Shown here: positions 45,973-47,052 of the stretch, piece after piece
How positions within the stretch are numbered: position 1 is the stretch's first letter
Layout of the letters: the number at the start of each line of letters is the position of its first letter
Source of the DNA: Desulfurococcales archaeon
GTDB taxonomy: Archaea > Thermoproteota > Thermoprotei_A > Sulfolobales > NBVN01
Direction of reading: 5' to 3'
Assembly (NCBI GenBank): GCA_015521325.1
Contig: WAOK01000051.1
Location: forward strand, 1 to 47,052
DNA: 47,052 nt
Made by a program: the position numbers and the translations under genes
The notes under the pieces: model-generated
Database searches by the model: none
Seen by the model: the letters and a program-made list of their open reading frames with translations, nothing else
What the model was told of the DNA's origin: nothing

Positions 45973-46425
45973 GTGTCGGCGATGGGCTACATAGCACTCC
46001 TCAGGCGTATCAGGGAGCTGCAGGAGGATATAGTCATGGACCTCACCTCCCTAGCGAGAAAGTCGAGGTCCCCCACAATCAAGGCCCTGGCAACATCACT
46101 ACTGGCTGATGAGCTGGTTGTGATGGAGGTGCTGAGGGCCCTGCTGAGGGCTTCGTCGAGGCTGGACGACATCAGGTACATGACGCAACTAGAAAAGGCA
46201 GCGGAGATGGATCTGGAGCAGGAGCTCGAGAGGGCTTTAGTCAGGCTCGACATGATCTTCGTTAAGCATAAGGAGAAGCTACGGCTCGTTGAGGAGCTAC
46301 ACGGACAGCTCGACAATAGGGCCATGATAGACGTAGTCGAGACCATCATGAGGATAGACGAAAGATTAATGCGGGACTATGAGGACACCACCCAGGGGCT
46401 GAGGGAGAAGATTAAGAAGAGCTGA
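45973..46425 (+). CDS. Hypothetical alpha-helical protein
   Basis: 150 aa, highly charged heptad-like helices, no recognised domain. Confidence 0.6.
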   Translation: MSAMGYIALLRRIRELQEDIVMDLTSLARKSRSPTIKALATSLLADELVVMEVLRALLRASSRLDDIRYMTQLEKAAEMDLEQELERALVRLDMIFVKHKEKLRLVEELHGQLDNRAMIDVVETIMRIDERLMRDYEDTTQGLREKIKKS

Positions 46426-46439
46426 AGAAGCTGGGGCGC

Positions 46440-47052
46440 ATGAAGTACTTCGCCACTACCCCCAAGGGGTTAGAGGGCATCCTCGCCAAAGAAGGCAGGA
46501 AACTAGGGGCTACCCCGATAAGGAAGGCCCCTGGAAGAGTTCATTTTGACGCCGACAGAAGGTTCCTCTACCTATCCAATTCCTTCTTAAGAACAGCTAA
46601 CAGAGTGTTCATCGAGCTCATCAGCGGGTATCACAAGGGCCTAGACGATATCGGCAGGGCAGCGGTATCAGTAGACTACACACCCTACATAGGGCCCGGC
46701 ATGAGTTTCGCTGTTAGGGCTGAGAGGGTAGGAAGCCATGACTTTACCTCGATCGATGTTGGCAGGGTGGTTGGCGCTGCAGTAATTGAGTCCATAGTAA
46801 AGAGCAGGGGCTTTAGGCCTAGGGTAGACCTGAGGTCACCTGATGTAGAGATATATGTCTACGTCATAGGGGACGAGTTCGTCATAGGTGTGAACACCTC
46901 GGGCGAGTCACTGCATAAGAGGAGGTACAGGGTGGTCTCGCACCCAGCAGCATTGAAGACAACGCTCGCAGCAGCGATGTACTACTTGGCAAGGGAGCCC
47001 GAGAGACTAATAGACCCTATGTGCGGTGGGGGCACAATACCCGCTGAGGCAG
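46440..47052 (+). CDS. THUMP-domain class I SAM methyltransferase (Trm14/TrmN-like), truncated by window end
   Basis: MKYFATTPKGLEGILAKEGRKLGA...; LHKRRYRVVSHPAALKTTLAAAMYYLA...LIDPMCGGGTIPAEA, open to base 47052. Confidence 0.88.
   Translation, partial: MKYFATTPKGLEGILAKEGRKLGATPIRKAPGRVHFDADRRFLYLSNSFLRTANRVFIELISGYHKGLDDIGRAAVSVDYTPYIGPGMSFAVRAERVGSHDFTSIDVGRVVGAAVIESIVKSRGFRPRVDLRSPDVEIYVYVIGDEFVIGVNTSGESLHKRRYRVVSHPAALKTTLAAAMYYLAREPERLIDPMCGGGTIPAEA

Noticed and set aside
46105-46160. CTGATGA ... GTGATG ... CTGA series in the helical-protein gene
   Set aside because: Lies inside a good CDS, spacing is irregular and box order does not fit a C/D sRNA.

Overview
47-kb chromosomal window that reads as archaeal (hyperthermophilic Thermoproteota/TACK-like). 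Archaeal markers include GTP cyclohydrolase III, archaeal-type ValRS, a Thg1-like protein, a THUMP methyltransferase, TATA-led leaderless starts and C/D box sRNAs. Contents, left to right: (i) a surface-glycan block (Gfo/Idh/MocA oxidoreductase, flippase, large membrane protein, GT2); (ii) an MBL-fold + two radical SAM + Mth938-like cluster; (iii) an alpha-glucan uptake and processing locus (MalEFGK-like ABC transporter, GH13, a surface-anchored GH57 amylopullulanase, a non-catalytic DOMON-like paralogue, a GT35/GT4-5-like glucosyltransferase, PadR regulator); (iv) MetRS, DUF123 GIY-YIG, GCH III, RibH and a DUF4910 peptidase; (v) a molybdenum hydroxylase (L-M-S order); (vi) AspRS, aldo/keto reductase, aminotransferase, Thg1-like, MTHFS-like, ValRS; (vii) two more GH57 genes, a small wHTH regulator, a bactofilin-like beta-helix protein and a truncated THUMP methyltransferase. 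The strongest signals not explained by the ORF track are two well-formed C/D box guide sRNAs on the + strand (about 35535-35582 and 36619-36665). The D' guide of the first matches, from memory, a conserved 23S rRNA segment. Other notable points are two bacterial-type aminoacyl-tRNA synthetases (MetRS, AspRS) in an archaeal context, a divergent Thg1-like reverse polymerase, a GH57 gene whose conserved N-terminus starts upstream of any canonical start codon, and a catalytic/non-catalytic glucan-binding paralogue pair sharing a nearly identical 70-bp block. I did not recognise a CRISPR array, tRNA/rRNA gene, transposon or defence system. All family calls are from reading motifs; no database search was possible.
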